Origin: Pseudodesulfovibrio tunisiensis
GTDB taxonomy: Bacteria; Desulfobacterota; Desulfovibrionia; Desulfovibrionales; Desulfovibrionaceae
Assembly: GCF_022809775.1 (NCBI RefSeq)
Contig: NZ_CP094380.1
Location: forward strand, 1,289,001 to 1,353,000
DNA: 64,000 bases
Direction of reading: 5' to 3'
The notes beneath the pieces were generated by a model. The model did no database searches, was not told the origin of the DNA, and saw only the letters and a list, made by a program, of their open reading frames with translations. The translations under genes and the position numbers were made by a program. The first letter of the stretch is position 1; each line of letters begins with the position of its first letter. Positions 44,678 to 54,181 of this stretch are shown piece by piece.

Positions 44678-45139
44678 ATGCAGACAGGAGCATTGGCCAC
44701 CGTGCTGATTGCGGCAACCCTGTCCGCCTATGCGGCGGGCATGCCCGGAAACGATCCGGACGAACTCTGGACCTTCATCACCAAAACGGACAACTACAGG
44801 ACATGGTGCCCATGGTCCGATCACCGGGGCATCCACCCGGGCAGTTCACCCCACGGAGCCACCCACCGGGTGTTCGTGAACAGACCGGGACAGATGTCGA
44901 CTCAGGTCCCGGCCAGAAACGGCACCATCGTGGTCAAGGAAAATTTCGATCGGAAAGGCGCACTGGCCGCCGTGACCGTGATGTTCAAGAGCAAGGGATA
45001 CAACCCGGAGGCGGGCGACTGGTACTGGGCCAAGTATTTGCCGGACGGCAAGGTCGACAAGGCTGGCAAGCCGGCCGGTTGCATCGGATGCCACGCGGCC
45101 CGGGCGGACAACGACTACATCATGCTGCACGATTTCTGA
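44678..45139 (+). CDS. Cytochrome P460-like haem protein
   Basis: 153 residues from ATG 44678 (AGGGGGAAC upstream). Signal peptide about 1-20. The body (WTFITKTDNYRTWCPWSDHRG, RVFVNRPG, NGTIVVKENF) matches the P460 domain and a single haem motif CIGCH (Cys135, Cys138, His139) lies near the end, followed by ARADNDYIMLHDF. Lys87 in VVKENF is where P460 proteins have their haem crosslink. Periplasmic redox role, substrate unknown (family members act on hydroxylamine or NO). Own terminator follows. Confidence 0.85.
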   Translation: MQTGALATVLIAATLSAYAAGMPGNDPDELWTFITKTDNYRTWCPWSDHRGIHPGSSPHGATHRVFVNRPGQMSTQVPARNGTIVVKENFDRKGALAAVTVMFKSKGYNPEAGDWYWAKYLPDGKVDKAGKPAGCIGCHAARADNDYIMLHDF

Positions 45140-45164
45140 TTGGCGGACAGTTCCCTTCATGCAG

Positions 45165-45207
45165 AAAGACGCGCGCTCCCCATCCGAAAGGGAAACGCGC
45201 GTCTTTT
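45165..45207 (+). terminator. Terminator after the P460 gene
   Basis: AAAGACGCGCG-like arm (45165-45175) pairs with CGCGCGTCTTT (45196-45206); a T4 run follows. The loop also holds a GGGA/TCCC pairing. It also lies just past the end of selB on the other strand. Confidence 0.8.
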
Positions 45208-45230
45208 CATCCCTGCGTCAGGAAAGAGCG

Positions 45231-47138
45231 TCAGACCGCCTTGCGCAAGCGTCGCATGTCACCCACGCGCACGGTCAGCTTCTCCTTGTCGAAGTATTCG
45301 AGCAACGGAATCAGGAACTTGCGGGACAACCCCGTGATCTCCTTGAAATCCGGGGCGCTCATCTCTCCCTTTTTCGACAGAAACGCCACGGTATTGCGGC
45401 GAATTTCGTTCAAGGCTGCGGCATGGTAGTACATGTTCTCGTTGATCTTCACGAGCAGGCCCTCGTCCTGCAACAGCCGGAACACGGGCGCGGCCTGCTT
45501 GCGGTCCATGCCCAGTTCGGCCAGCACGTCCTTGACGTTGGGCGGCGTTGCCCCGCCCTTTTCATGGGCTGAAAGAATGACCTCGCGCACCTTGGCCTGA
45601 TCCGAGGCCAGAGACACCTTGTGCCCGGGCAGCTTGAGCATTTCCTGCTCGGCAACCACCCTGCCCTGCTTGATGAGCCGCTCCAGCACCATGTGAAACA
45701 GCTTGGGCGGAATGCCCCTGCCCCACGAGGAAGCCAGTTCGCCGCGCTGCACGCCCGGTTTCATGGACTGGGCACGATGGAATTCGGCCAAAAAATCAAG
45801 AAGCCCGGAAGCCAGTCGTTCCGGCACGTCTCCGCCCGCGAAACGCCGCTCGTCGCGGTCGAACATCAGGGCCTGTCCCTTGCCGCCCAGCGATTGCAGG
45901 GCCTTGTCCAGCGCCTTGGTGCCCAGATTGGTCATGACCAGCAGTTCGGCATGGCTTGCCCCGCCATTTCCGGCACGCTCCAGATGCACGCCCACCAGTT
46001 CCTCGGGTGAACCGTTCACCAGCCGTTCGACCAGCTTCACCTGATCCGAGAACCGCTTGACCTTGCGGCCCACCGGCCCGATCACCTTGCCCCCGGCAAA
46101 GGCCCGGAGCGGGGAAAAGGATCGCAGCACGACCCGATCACCATACACCGAAACCATGGGGCCGGAAAACCGAACCTGACACACTGCGGTTTCGCCCGGA
46201 GCAAGCTGGTCGCGATCCAGCAGATACACACGCGCCAGCACATCCCTTGCTCCATGATGAAAATGCACTTCCTTGCGGTGCTTGAGCGGCAGGGGCGAGG
46301 ATTCCAGAACCGTCAGTTCCACCTCCCACACATCCGAAGGAAACAGGGTGCCGGGCCGGGCGATCACATCGCCGCGATGCAGGTCGTCCACTTCCAGATT
46401 CTGAAGATTCACGGCAGTACGGCGGCCCGCTTCCGCAGTTTCCACAGTCTGGCCGTGGGATTGCAGCCCGCGCACCCTGGAGGCCTTGCCCGCGGGATAC
46501 ACAATCACGTCGTCGCCCACGGAGATGGAGCCGGAAATCATGGTACCGGTCACCACGGTGCCGTGCCCCTTCATGGTGAAGACACGGTCGACAGGCAACC
46601 GGAACAGATCGGTGCGCCGCTCCGGAGCCAGCGTGGACACCAGCGAGGAAAGCTCGGCCCTGAGCATGTCCAGCCCCTGCCCGGTGTGCGAGGACACCGG
46701 AATCACGGGCGCACCGCCAAGAAAGGTGGGTTCAAGGTAGGACTGCACTTCCTCCACCACCATTTCCAGCCATTCCTCGTCCACCATGTCGGCCTTGGTC
46801 AAAGCCACCAGTCCGGTCTTTACGCCCAGAAGCTGGCAGATTTCCAGATGCTCGCGGGTCTGGGGCATGATGCCCTCGTCCGAGGCAATGGCCAGCAGCA
46901 CGAAATCGATGCCCGCAGCTCCGGCCACCATGTTCTTGACGAACTTCTCATGCCCCGGCACGTCCACCACGCCAAGGCGCGCCCCGTTGTCCAGATCAAG
47001 AAAGGCAAACCCCAGTTCTATGGTGATGCCGCGCTTCTTCTCCTCGGAAAGCCTGTCGCAGTCGATGCCCGTAAGCGCCTTGATCAGCGTGGTCTTGCCG
47101 TGGTCGATATGCCCGGCGGTCCCCATGATTATCGGCAT
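45231..47138 (-). CDS. selB: Selenocysteine-specific elongation factor SelB
   Basis: 635 residues. EF-Tu-like G domain with [13 protein letters not shown] (about 7-19), [30 protein letters not shown] and TKAD. Two more beta-barrel domains follow, then C-terminal winged-helix repeats (about 370-635) that bind the SECIS stem-loop. It carries Sec-tRNA to UGA codons. With selA 2 kb away it shows that the cell decodes UGA as Sec, which bears on the TGA at 715-717. No selC or selD in the window. Confidence 0.96.
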   Translation of the reverse strand: MPIIMGTAGHIDHGKTTLIKALTGIDCDRLSEEKKRGITIELGFAFLDLDNGARLGVVDVPGHEKFVKNMVAGAAGIDFVLLAIASDEGIMPQTREHLEICQLLGVKTGLVALTKADMVDEEWLEMVVEEVQSYLEPTFLGGAPVIPVSSHTGQGLDMLRAELSSLVSTLAPERRTDLFRLPVDRVFTMKGHGTVVTGTMISGSISVGDDVIVYPAGKASRVRGLQSHGQTVETAEAGRRTAVNLQNLEVDDLHRGDVIARPGTLFPSDVWEVELTVLESSPLPLKHRKEVHFHHGARDVLARVYLLDRDQLAPGETAVCQVRFSGPMVSVYGDRVVLRSFSPLRAFAGGKVIGPVGRKVKRFSDQVKLVERLVNGSPEELVGVHLERAGNGGASHAELLVMTNLGTKALDKALQSLGGKGQALMFDRDERRFAGGDVPERLASGLLDFLAEFHRAQSMKPGVQRGELASSWGRGIPPKLFHMVLERLIKQGRVVAEQEMLKLPGHKVSLASDQAKVREVILSAHEKGGATPPNVKDVLAELGMDRKQAAPVFRLLQDEGLLVKINENMYYHAAALNEIRRNTVAFLSKKGEMSAPDFKEITGLSRKFLIPLLEYFDKEKLTVRVGDMRRLRKAV

Positions 47139-47177
47139 GTATCCCCCATCAGAAAATGCATACTGTCGTTCCGCGCG

Positions 47178-47603
47178 TTACCATTGAAATTCGTGATTCG
47201 GACCGAGCGGGGAAAACGGATTCCACGCCACTTCCCAGAGCATGCCGTCCGGGTCCGCGAAATACCCGGAGTATCCGCCCCAGAACGTGTCCTGCGCTGG
47301 CTTGACAATGGAACCGCCCACCTGTTCGGCCTCGGCCAGCACCTGATCCACCTCTTCCCGGGTGGAAACATTGTAGGCAAGAGTCACGCCCCGAAATCCA
47401 CTCCCCGAGGAATCGACCTGAGCATCCTCGGCCAGCCCGTCCCAGGAATACAGACACAGGGTCGAAGCATGCAGGTTATAGGCAATGATCGCGCCCTCTT
47501 CCTCCCTGGAAGAATCCATGCGCCAGCCCAGAGCATCGTAAAACGCCTTGCTCCGGGCCAAATTCCTGACTCCAAGGGTAATCACGCTGATACGCTGTTC
47601 CAT
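47178..47603 (-). CDS. VOC/glyoxalase superfamily protein
   Basis: 141 residues from ATG 47603 (GGAGG upstream). One vicinal-oxygen-chelate domain: [23 protein letters not shown] at the start and [28 protein letters not shown] at the end, with FADPDG and Glu as in glyoxalase-like proteins. Many such small proteins are lactoylglutathione lyase-like or resistance factors; activity here is unknown. Between terminator 47628-47653 and selB. Confidence 0.85.
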   Translation of the reverse strand: MEQRISVITLGVRNLARSKAFYDALGWRMDSSREEEGAIIAYNLHASTLCLYSWDGLAEDAQVDSSGSGFRGVTLAYNVSTREEVDQVLAEAEQVGGSIVKPAQDTFWGGYSGYFADPDGMLWEVAWNPFSPLGPNHEFQW

Positions 47604-47627
47604 GAGCGGCTCCTCCAAGCATGAAAA

Positions 47628-47653
47628 AAGGGCCCGGCAATCACCGGGCCCTT
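47628..47653 (-). terminator. Intrinsic terminator after the M18 aminopeptidase gene
   Basis: 10-bp stem AAGGGCCCGG with CCGGGCCCTT; minus strand then reads six T. Confidence 0.9.
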
Positions 47654-47662
47654 CCGAATCTT

Positions 47663-49039
47663 CTAGTTTTTCAGGAAGGCCCTGAATGCCTGGATGCAGG
47701 CGTACAGGTCCGCAGTGGCAACCAGTTCGAACGGACTGTGCATGGACAGCACGGGCAGCCCCACGTCGATCACGTCCATGCCGTAGACCGCGAGAAACTT
47801 GGCAACGGTTCCGCCGCCGCCCTCGTCCACCTTGCCCAGTTCGGACATGTGCCACGGAACTCCGGCCTTGTCGAACACGGCGCGCAACTGGCCGATGAAC
47901 TCGGGATGCGCGTCATTGGCGCCGACCTTGCCGCGATGGCCCGTGAACTTGTTGAAGCACGGCCCATAGCCCATGCGGGCTGCGTTCAGGGGCTCGTACA
48001 CTTCCTTGAAGTTCGGGTCCATGGCTGCGGAAACGTCTGCGGACAAAGCCGAACCATTGGTAAAGATGGCGGACATCCGTGCGCCCGGCTCCCACGCCTC
48101 GGCCAGCTCCTCCATGCAGTATTCGAAGAAATAGCTCTTGGCACCGGTAGCGCCATCCGAACCAATCTCCTCCTTGTCCCAGAACAGCACGATCTGGGCA
48201 TATTCCGGCTCGGGCTCGGCCATCAGGGCCTCAAGGGCGCAGAATACGCTGGAGCGATCATCATGGCCGTAGCCGCCGATCAGGGACTCGTCCAGTCCAA
48301 CGAACCGGGCCGGGCCAGCCGGGACAGCCTGCAATTCCGCGCTGAGCAGATCGGCCTCCACAATGCCGTACCGCTTGTTCAGGATTTCCAGCACGCGCCG
48401 CTTGACCGGCTTCTCGAGCTTTTCGGAGCCTTCCTCGGCCGGGGACTGTCCCAGAACCAGATTCAGTTTCTCGCCTTCGAACACCTCGGAAAGCTTGCGG
48501 TTCGCATCCTTGTGCGCCAGATGCGGCAGCAGGTCGGTGATGACCAGCACCGGGTCGGACGGGTCCTCGCCAATGCACACGTTCACAACCGTGCCGTCGG
48601 TTCTGACCACCACGCCATGCAGGGCCAGCGGCATGGTCAGCCACTGGTGCTTCCGGATGCCGCCATAATAGTGGGTCTTGGCCAGGCACAGGTCCAGGTC
48701 CTCGTACAGGGGACGCTGCTTCAGATCCAGACGGGGGCAGTCGGCATGGGCGCCCAGCAGACGAAACCCCTGAGACAGAGGCTTCTTCCCTTTTCGCGCC
48801 AGAAAGCAGGTCTTGTTCCGATTGAAACGAAAGCAGGCCGGAGCGCGCAGATCATCCACGAATCCGGCTTTCTCGGCGCGCTTGCGCACGTAATCCATGA
48901 CCAGCCGCTCGGTCTTGCACGAGGACAGAAAGTCGATGTACTCGGCAGCGGTCTTGTGCATGGCCTTGCGGTCCTTTTCCGAGGAATAGACCTTCCATGC
49001 GTTTTTCGGCTCATATTCAAGTTCCAGTTTCTTGCTCAT
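47663..49039 (-). CDS. M18 family aminopeptidase
   Basis: 458 residues from ATG 49039 (AAGGAG upstream). Zinc ligands of the family: GAHADCPRLDLKQ (His/Asp), FWDKEEIGSDGATGA (Glu pair) and SMHSPFELVATADLYA (His). TET-like dodecamers of the family cut acidic or neutral N-terminal residues. Located between selA and the terminator, so probably cotranscribed with folC-selA. Confidence 0.9.
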   Translation of the reverse strand: MSKKLELEYEPKNAWKVYSSEKDRKAMHKTAAEYIDFLSSCKTERLVMDYVRKRAEKAGFVDDLRAPACFRFNRNKTCFLARKGKKPLSQGFRLLGAHADCPRLDLKQRPLYEDLDLCLAKTHYYGGIRKHQWLTMPLALHGVVVRTDGTVVNVCIGEDPSDPVLVITDLLPHLAHKDANRKLSEVFEGEKLNLVLGQSPAEEGSEKLEKPVKRRVLEILNKRYGIVEADLLSAELQAVPAGPARFVGLDESLIGGYGHDDRSSVFCALEALMAEPEPEYAQIVLFWDKEEIGSDGATGAKSYFFEYCMEELAEAWEPGARMSAIFTNGSALSADVSAAMDPNFKEVYEPLNAARMGYGPCFNKFTGHRGKVGANDAHPEFIGQLRAVFDKAGVPWHMSELGKVDEGGGGTVAKFLAVYGMDVIDVGLPVLSMHSPFELVATADLYACIQAFRAFLKN

Positions 49040-49049
49040 GGCAATCTCC

Positions 49050-50450
49050 TTATTGCATATCAAGGGCCTGCCGCAAGGCTGCGGCGACCATTCCGAATTC
49101 CCGGGAATCAAGCGTGCGCGGATCCAGCAGAAAGGCATCGTCCTCGATGCGCGCCACCAGAGGCGGGTCCGTGTCCAGAAGCCGCTGCCTGAGTTCGGGA
49201 ATGGAAATTTCTTCGGTCGTCACGCTGACCAGCGTGCCGGGCAGATCATATTCCGGAAACGCACCGCCGCCCACGCGCGAAAAACCGCGCTTCAGGGCCA
49301 CGGCCACGCGATCGCCCAGCACCTTGCGCAGGGTGTCGGCCAGCCGCCGAGCCCGGCTCTTGAGCGCGGCCTCGGACATGGTGATCATGCGCAGGGTGGG
49401 AATGCGCTCGCGGGCAAGGTCCATGTCCAGATACAGGCGCAGGGTCGCTTCCAGCGCGGCCAATGTCATCTTGTCGATGCGCATGGCGCGGTTGATCGGA
49501 TTGCGCTTGATGCGCTCGATGTATTCGCGCCGTCCCACGATGATGCCGGCCTGCGGGCCGCCCAGCACCTTGTCCCCGGAAAAGGACACCACGTCCGCGC
49601 CCTGTTCCACGACCTGCTGCACCGTGGGCTCGCCGTGCAACCCGGCATTTTCCAGCGAATACAGGGTACCGCTGCCCAGGTCCTCGATCACGGGCAGGCC
49701 GTACCTGTCCCCAAGGGCGCGCATCTCGGGCAGGCTCACCTCGCGGGTAAAGCCCACCACGCGGAAATTCGAGGTGTGCACGCGCATGAGCGCGGCAGTT
49801 TCCTCATTGATGGCCCCTTCATAGTCGTAAACATGGGTCCGGTTCGTGGCCCCGACTTCGCGCAGGATGGCCCCGGACTTGGTCATCACGTCCGGAATGC
49901 GGAACGAACCGCCGATCTCCACGAGCTGCCCCCGGGAAACGATCACTTCCCTGCCCCGGGCAAGGGTTTCCAGCATGATGAACACGGCGGCCGCGTTGTT
50001 GTTGACCACAAGCGCGGCCTCGGCCCCGGTTATGCGGCACAGCAGCTCCTCCACATGGCTGTAACGGCTGCCCCGTTCGCCCGTGGAAAGGTCGAATTCG
50101 CAGTTGGAATAGTGGCCGCACGCCTCGGCAACCGCCCGGATCGCGGAATCCGCGAGCAGGGATCGGCCCATATTGGTGTGCACCACCACGCCCGTGGCGT
50201 TCAGCACGCGCCGGAAATGCGGACGGGACTTGGCGCGGACATGCGCGGACATGCGCGGCAGAAGCGCCTCCAGAGCCAATGCGTCCGGCTCCGCAATCAG
50301 TCCTGCCCGGATTTCCTCTCGGCACACGTCGAGGAATTCATTGACCAGCCCCTTGAGCAGGGGACGGGGCAACTCCGAGAAATACGAGTCCCGCGTCAAC
50401 GCGTCCAAGGCGTCGTTCACGGAAGGAATGTGCTTGTACAAACTGCTCAT
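49050..50450 (-). CDS. selA: L-seryl-tRNA(Sec) selenium transferase
   Basis: 466 residues, full length. PLP lysine about Lys294 in SFSGDKVLGGPQAG. RVLNATGVVVHTNMGRSLL, FDLSTGERGSRYSHVE and VNNNAAAVFIML are SelA motifs. Converts Ser-tRNA(Sec) to Sec-tRNA(Sec) with selenophosphate. 10 nt before the aminopeptidase gene. folC lies upstream in the same direction. Confidence 0.97.
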   Translation of the reverse strand: MSSLYKHIPSVNDALDALTRDSYFSELPRPLLKGLVNEFLDVCREEIRAGLIAEPDALALEALLPRMSAHVRAKSRPHFRRVLNATGVVVHTNMGRSLLADSAIRAVAEACGHYSNCEFDLSTGERGSRYSHVEELLCRITGAEAALVVNNNAAAVFIMLETLARGREVIVSRGQLVEIGGSFRIPDVMTKSGAILREVGATNRTHVYDYEGAINEETAALMRVHTSNFRVVGFTREVSLPEMRALGDRYGLPVIEDLGSGTLYSLENAGLHGEPTVQQVVEQGADVVSFSGDKVLGGPQAGIIVGRREYIERIKRNPINRAMRIDKMTLAALEATLRLYLDMDLARERIPTLRMITMSEAALKSRARRLADTLRKVLGDRVAVALKRGFSRVGGGAFPEYDLPGTLVSVTTEEISIPELRQRLLDTDPPLVARIEDDAFLLDPRTLDSREFGMVAAALRQALDMQ

Positions 50451-50461
50451 GATACATCCGG

Positions 50462-51685
50462 CTACGGTTGCGGTGTCAAAAACTCCGGATGAAGTGTATA
50501 AAACTCGGCCAGCAAATACAAGGACCCGCAGACAAGCACCGTTTTCAGTTCCGGCCCAATGCTTCCCAAAGCTGCAGCAATGTCGGACACGGGCACGGCC
50601 TTCGGCCCGATGCGCTCTGCCAGAGCCCGGGCATCCCCGGCCCGTTCATTGTCCAGACCGGGCACGAGCACCGGCCCCGGGGTCAGGGATTGCAGCAGCG
50701 GCAGCATGGGATCGAAATCCTTGTCCGCCAGACAGGCGAATACCAATGCATCCGGCACCAGCCCCTCCGCATCCAGTGCCCGCTTGATGGCAGTCAGCGC
50801 ATGGGCATTGTGCGCGCCGTCCAGAATCAGAGTACGGCCACCAAAGTCGATGAACTGCATCCGACCGGGAACGAACGCCCGGCGCAATCCCTCGGCCTCG
50901 GCTTCAGACCGGGACTCCCGCCCGGCCATGCGCACGAATTCGCGCCATCCGGCAAGAGCAAGCCGTGCGTTTTCCCGCTGATGCGAACCGCGCAGACCAA
51001 GCGCGGACTGCGGCGGGACCTCGGCAAGGGATTCCGCGGAATCCAGAACAATGCCCAGCGAGTCGGCGCGTTCCCGATACACACGCATCACTGCCGAATC
51101 CTGCGGTCCGGTCACAGCCCTGCTCTGCGCGTGCAAGGCCCCGGACTTGTCCCGGGCAATGTCTTCCAGCGTCGGTCCGAGTATCTTCTCGTGGTCCATG
51201 CCCACGGGCGCAAACAGGGTCAATCCGGGCGCAAACACGTTGGTCGCGTCGAACCGTCCGCCAAGCCCGGCCTCCATCACGGCCACGTCCACATCGTGCC
51301 GTTCAAAGGCCAGCATGGCCAGACAGGTCTGGAATTCGAAATACGTCAGGTCCGAGCCCCCGGGCGTGTCCATGACCGCATTGGCCAGTTCGACCCACTC
51401 CTCGCGGTCCAGCATGCGACCGTTCACGCGAACGCGCTCCCGGGGCGACACGAAATGCGGAGAGTTGAACAGGCCGGTGCGCAGGCCGTGCGCCCGGGCA
51501 ATGGCTTCGAAAAACCGGGAAGTGGACCCCTTGCCATTGGTCCCGACCACATGCACGATCGGCATGGAAAACCTGCCGTGTTCGCGATGAAAACGCGCCA
51601 TGCGGTCAAGGGTCAGATTCATATGAAACAACCCGAGCCGCTCCATGTGGCGAGTCAGGTCGGAATAGGTATTGAATGTGTTCAC
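50462..51685 (-). CDS. folC: Folylpolyglutamate synthase / dihydrofolate synthase
   Basis: 407 residues. VVGTNGKGSTSRFFEAI is the P-loop, LFNSPHFVSPRERVRVNG the omega-loop region, ILDGAHNAHALTAI the glutamate-ligase domain motif. Adds glutamate to folates with ATP. Followed by selA after 11 nt. Confidence 0.95.
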   Translation of the reverse strand: MNTFNTYSDLTRHMERLGLFHMNLTLDRMARFHREHGRFSMPIVHVVGTNGKGSTSRFFEAIARAHGLRTGLFNSPHFVSPRERVRVNGRMLDREEWVELANAVMDTPGGSDLTYFEFQTCLAMLAFERHDVDVAVMEAGLGGRFDATNVFAPGLTLFAPVGMDHEKILGPTLEDIARDKSGALHAQSRAVTGPQDSAVMRVYRERADSLGIVLDSAESLAEVPPQSALGLRGSHQRENARLALAGWREFVRMAGRESRSEAEAEGLRRAFVPGRMQFIDFGGRTLILDGAHNAHALTAIKRALDAEGLVPDALVFACLADKDFDPMLPLLQSLTPGPVLVPGLDNERAGDARALAERIGPKAVPVSDIAAALGSIGPELKTVLVCGSLYLLAEFYTLHPEFLTPQP

Positions 51686-51807
51686 GGCGGGGTCATAACA
51701 GGAAATTCTCCGGGACGAAACACCCGGAACCAGCCCCCCGATCCGGCCCGATCTTCATTATCTCCTTGACCAAACCCGACGATTCAATTACATGTTGCGC
51801 CGCTAAT

Positions 51808-51884
51808 GCGCCAGTAGCTCAGGTGGATAGAGCATCGGCCTTCTAAGCCGACGGCCCGGGGTTCGAATCCTCGCTGGCGCACCA
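51808..51884 (+). tRNA. tRNA-Arg (TCT)
   Basis: 77 nt with encoded CCA. Acceptor GCGCCAG pairs with CTGGCGC, anticodon stem CGGCC/GCCGA-type with loop CTTCTAA giving TCT (reads AGA/AGG), T-arm GGTTCGAATCC. Confidence 0.95.
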
Positions 51885-51893
51885 CAGGCAATC

Positions 51894-51924
51894 AAGGGCT
51901 TGCGGACGTTGTCTGCAAGCCCTT
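51894..51924 (+). terminator. Terminator after tRNA-Arg
   Basis: AAGGGCTTGC pairs with GCAAGCCCTT; TGATTTT follows. Confidence 0.85.
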
Positions 51925-52005
51925 TGATTTTCAGCGGCATGAACCGAAATCCCACAACAGTTCCAGCCTCTTCATCTGACGGCGGCCCTCTTCCCCCCAA
52001 ATGCA

Positions 52006-52039
52006 AAAACGGGCCGACATGTTCATGCCGACCCGTTTT
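52006..52039 (-). terminator. Terminator after the NarL-type regulator gene
   Basis: AAAACGGG pairs with CCCGTTTT, inner pairs partly broken. The minus strand continues with T5. Confidence 0.75.
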
Positions 52040-52059
52040 CCGTTTCCAAATTAATGCAG

Positions 52060-52704
52060 TTACAGCACGTCCATCGACTTGAATCGCCGGACAAGTTCCG
52101 CGCTGTTCTTGGCATTGAGCTTGCGCAGAATGTTGGTCTTGTGCTTTTCCGCAGTCTTCACGCTGATGAACAGATGCTCGGCAATCTCCTGATTGCTGCC
52201 CCTGTCCTCCACGATAAGCTGAAGCACTTCCTTTTCCCGCGGAGTCAGCGTGCTCATGGAGCCCTCCGCAGGTGCGGAGCTTGACCGCACGTATCCGTTG
52301 ATGACCTCGGTGGCCACGGACGGACTCAGATAGGCGTTTCCGCCCAGCACGCTTTCAATGGCCCGGACCAGCTCATTGTTCTCCGAGTCCTTGATCACGT
52401 ATCCGTTTGCCCCGGCCATGAGCGCCGCGAAGATGAATTCCTCCTCGGCATGCGCGGACAGAACCAGTATTCTGGTTTCCGGCGAATACCGTCGGGCTTC
52501 CTCGATGACGCGGATGCCGTTTGCCTTGGGCATGGAAAGATCCACCATGAGCAGATCGGGCTCGTATTTGTGCAGGAGCTGAATCGCTTCAAGCCCGTCG
52601 GCAGACTCCCCAACCACACGCCATTCGGCCCTGTCGGCAATGAGCGCCTTCAGGCCGTCCCGGATCAACGGATGATCCTCAGCTATCAGTATCGTTTGTT
52701 GCAT
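52060..52704 (-). CDS. NarL/FixJ-type response regulator
   Basis: 214 residues. Receiver domain with AEDH at 8-11, phosphoacceptor Asp55 in LLMVDLSMPK, Lys in VIKDSEN. LuxR-type helix-turn-helix at about 150-205 (LTPREKEVLQLIVEDRGSNQEIAEHLFISVKTAEKHKTNI over two stretches). The likely partner is the HisKA_3 kinase at 54182-55561, as such kinases pair with NarL regulators. Its ATG lies 26 nt inside the small upstream gene. Confidence 0.93.
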   Translation of the reverse strand: MQQTILIAEDHPLIRDGLKALIADRAEWRVVGESADGLEAIQLLHKYEPDLLMVDLSMPKANGIRVIEEARRYSPETRILVLSAHAEEEFIFAALMAGANGYVIKDSENNELVRAIESVLGGNAYLSPSVATEVINGYVRSSSAPAEGSMSTLTPREKEVLQLIVEDRGSNQEIAEHLFISVKTAEKHKTNILRKLNAKNSAELVRRFKSMDVL

Positions 52705-52906
52705 TGTTCTTTGCGGTCACCAGGTAGCCCAGCTTCGAAGCTATCAGGACAACCGGTGTAACGTCTTCGGTTTTCTGCATCAAGTCGCACAACTTGTTTA
52801 CAGAATTCTCGATGCCGTCACAACCATGAACATCACTCGGAGTCAAGATTCCTCCCTGACGCTGTTCCTTGATCCACGCCTTCACGATTTTCCCAGTCTG
52901 AAGCAT
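52679..52906 (-). CDS. Small hypothetical protein upstream of the regulator
   Basis: 75 residues, ATG 52906 after AGGGGG. No membrane segment or known motif; sequence such as KIVKAWIKEQRQGGILTPSDVHGCDGIENS and VTPVVLIASKLGYLV is compact and helix-prone. Overlaps the regulator start by 26 nt, so it is likely coupled and part of the same signalling unit. Confidence 0.6.
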   Translation of the reverse strand: MLQTGKIVKAWIKEQRQGGILTPSDVHGCDGIENSVNKLCDLMQKTEDVTPVVLIASKLGYLVTAKNNATNDTDS

Positions 52907-53053
52907 GATAAACCCCCTTCATGCTTTTCGGTTAACACGGACTACGTCTCATGAAATGAAAAAAAAGCGGGCAACGGTAAAGTCGGGTGCACCCCAATTC
53001 ATGGGGGACCCTCCCTGTGCACTTGGTAGGGTCAAATACGGGTTTTCCTGCTG

Positions 53054-53081
53054 GTTGCAATGCAACATATTGTCATATAAG
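53054..53081. promoter_or_regulatory. Palindrome and possible promoter in the divergent region
   Basis: GTTGCAATGCAAC (53054-53066) is a perfect 6+1+6 palindrome that could be an operator. TATAAG at 53076-53081 may be a -10 box with a weak -35 upstream. The 294-nt gap 52907-53200 between the two transcription units holds nothing else I can name. Confidence 0.3.
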
Positions 53082-53200
53082 CTTTTTACGAAAGTAACTG
53101 GTTAGGGTTGCCATTCGTTCAATTTTATAAAATGTTAATCAATATCAACCCCTCTGTTTTGGTTTCTATAATTTATAGCAAAGCAACTATGGAGTTCGCT

Positions 53201-54175
53201 ATGAAACGTTTTCTACTATTGACACTGCTTGCCATTTTTCTTTCTACATCTACCGCAATGGCCGAAATGCCCAAAGTCACCATTGCGTTGGGCACCGGTC
53301 CCATGTCTGCACAAGTATTCATGGCCGAACATAAAGGATATTTTCAGGAGGAAGGCGTTCAGGTCGAACTCGTCCGCCGCAAATCCGGGCCTCAGGCTCT
53401 CATCGCAATGCTTGAGGGCAAGGCAGACATTGCCCACACCAGCAGCGTAAGCATCGTTCTGGAAAATCTGGATTTCTCGAAATATGCCATCATCGCCACC
53501 GGTGCCACTGCCGACGATCTGCTCAAGGTCGTGGGACGCAAGGACAGGGGCATCCTGACCCCCAAGGACCTTCGCGGCAAGACCATCGGCGTGATCAAGG
53601 GCACCTATGCCCATTTCTATGTGTACAAGGTACTGAGCTACGCGGGCATCCCCTTTGACGAAGTCAGGATCGTGTTCATGAAAAAGCCCCAGCTGGCCCC
53701 GGCTCTGGCCGACGGAAGCATCGACGCATTCTGCCAGCACAGCCAGCCCATCACGCAGGCCCAGAAACTGCTCGGCGACAACTTCGTCATGCTCAAGAGT
53801 GGAGCCATGGGCCGCCAGATCGTTTCCCACATCGCCTCCCGCGACACCATCAAGGCCAAACGCGAAGGCATAAAGCGCATGTATGCGGCCATGATCCGGG
53901 CCAATGAATACATCCTCACCCACCCGCAGGAGACCATCAAGGTCGTGGCGGAAGCCCAGAACATCAAGCTCGGCAAGGTCAAGCGCTTCATCGAAAAGGA
54001 AGGCAATTACGAAATCGGCCTCAAGCAGGCGCTGCTGACCACTCTCGAAGGCATCGACCAGTGGGCCATGCAGTGCGACCTCGTGCAGTATGACACCCCC
54101 CGCAACTTCCTCGGTCTGATCGACTACTCCATTCTGGAAGAAGTCGATCCGGATTCCGTCACTCTCATTCACTAG
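53201..54175 (+). CDS. NMT1/TauA-type periplasmic solute-binding protein
   Basis: 324 residues from ATG 53201 (GGAG upstream). Signal peptide about 1-21 (ending AMAE). MPKVTIALGTGPMSAQVFMAEHKGYFQEEGVQVELV is the usual opening; KADIAHTSSVSIVLENLDF and the LRGKTIGVIKGTYAHFYVYK domain 2 start follow. The kinase gene starts 7 nt after its stop. No permease or ATPase gene is near, so the protein may sense a ligand for the kinase. Confidence 0.88.
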   Translation: MKRFLLLTLLAIFLSTSTAMAEMPKVTIALGTGPMSAQVFMAEHKGYFQEEGVQVELVRRKSGPQALIAMLEGKADIAHTSSVSIVLENLDFSKYAIIATGATADDLLKVVGRKDRGILTPKDLRGKTIGVIKGTYAHFYVYKVLSYAGIPFDEVRIVFMKKPQLAPALADGSIDAFCQHSQPITQAQKLLGDNFVMLKSGAMGRQIVSHIASRDTIKAKREGIKRMYAAMIRANEYILTHPQETIKVVAEAQNIKLGKVKRFIEKEGNYEIGLKQALLTTLEGIDQWAMQCDLVQYDTPRNFLGLIDYSILEEVDPDSVTLIH

Positions 54176-54181
54176 AAAAGA

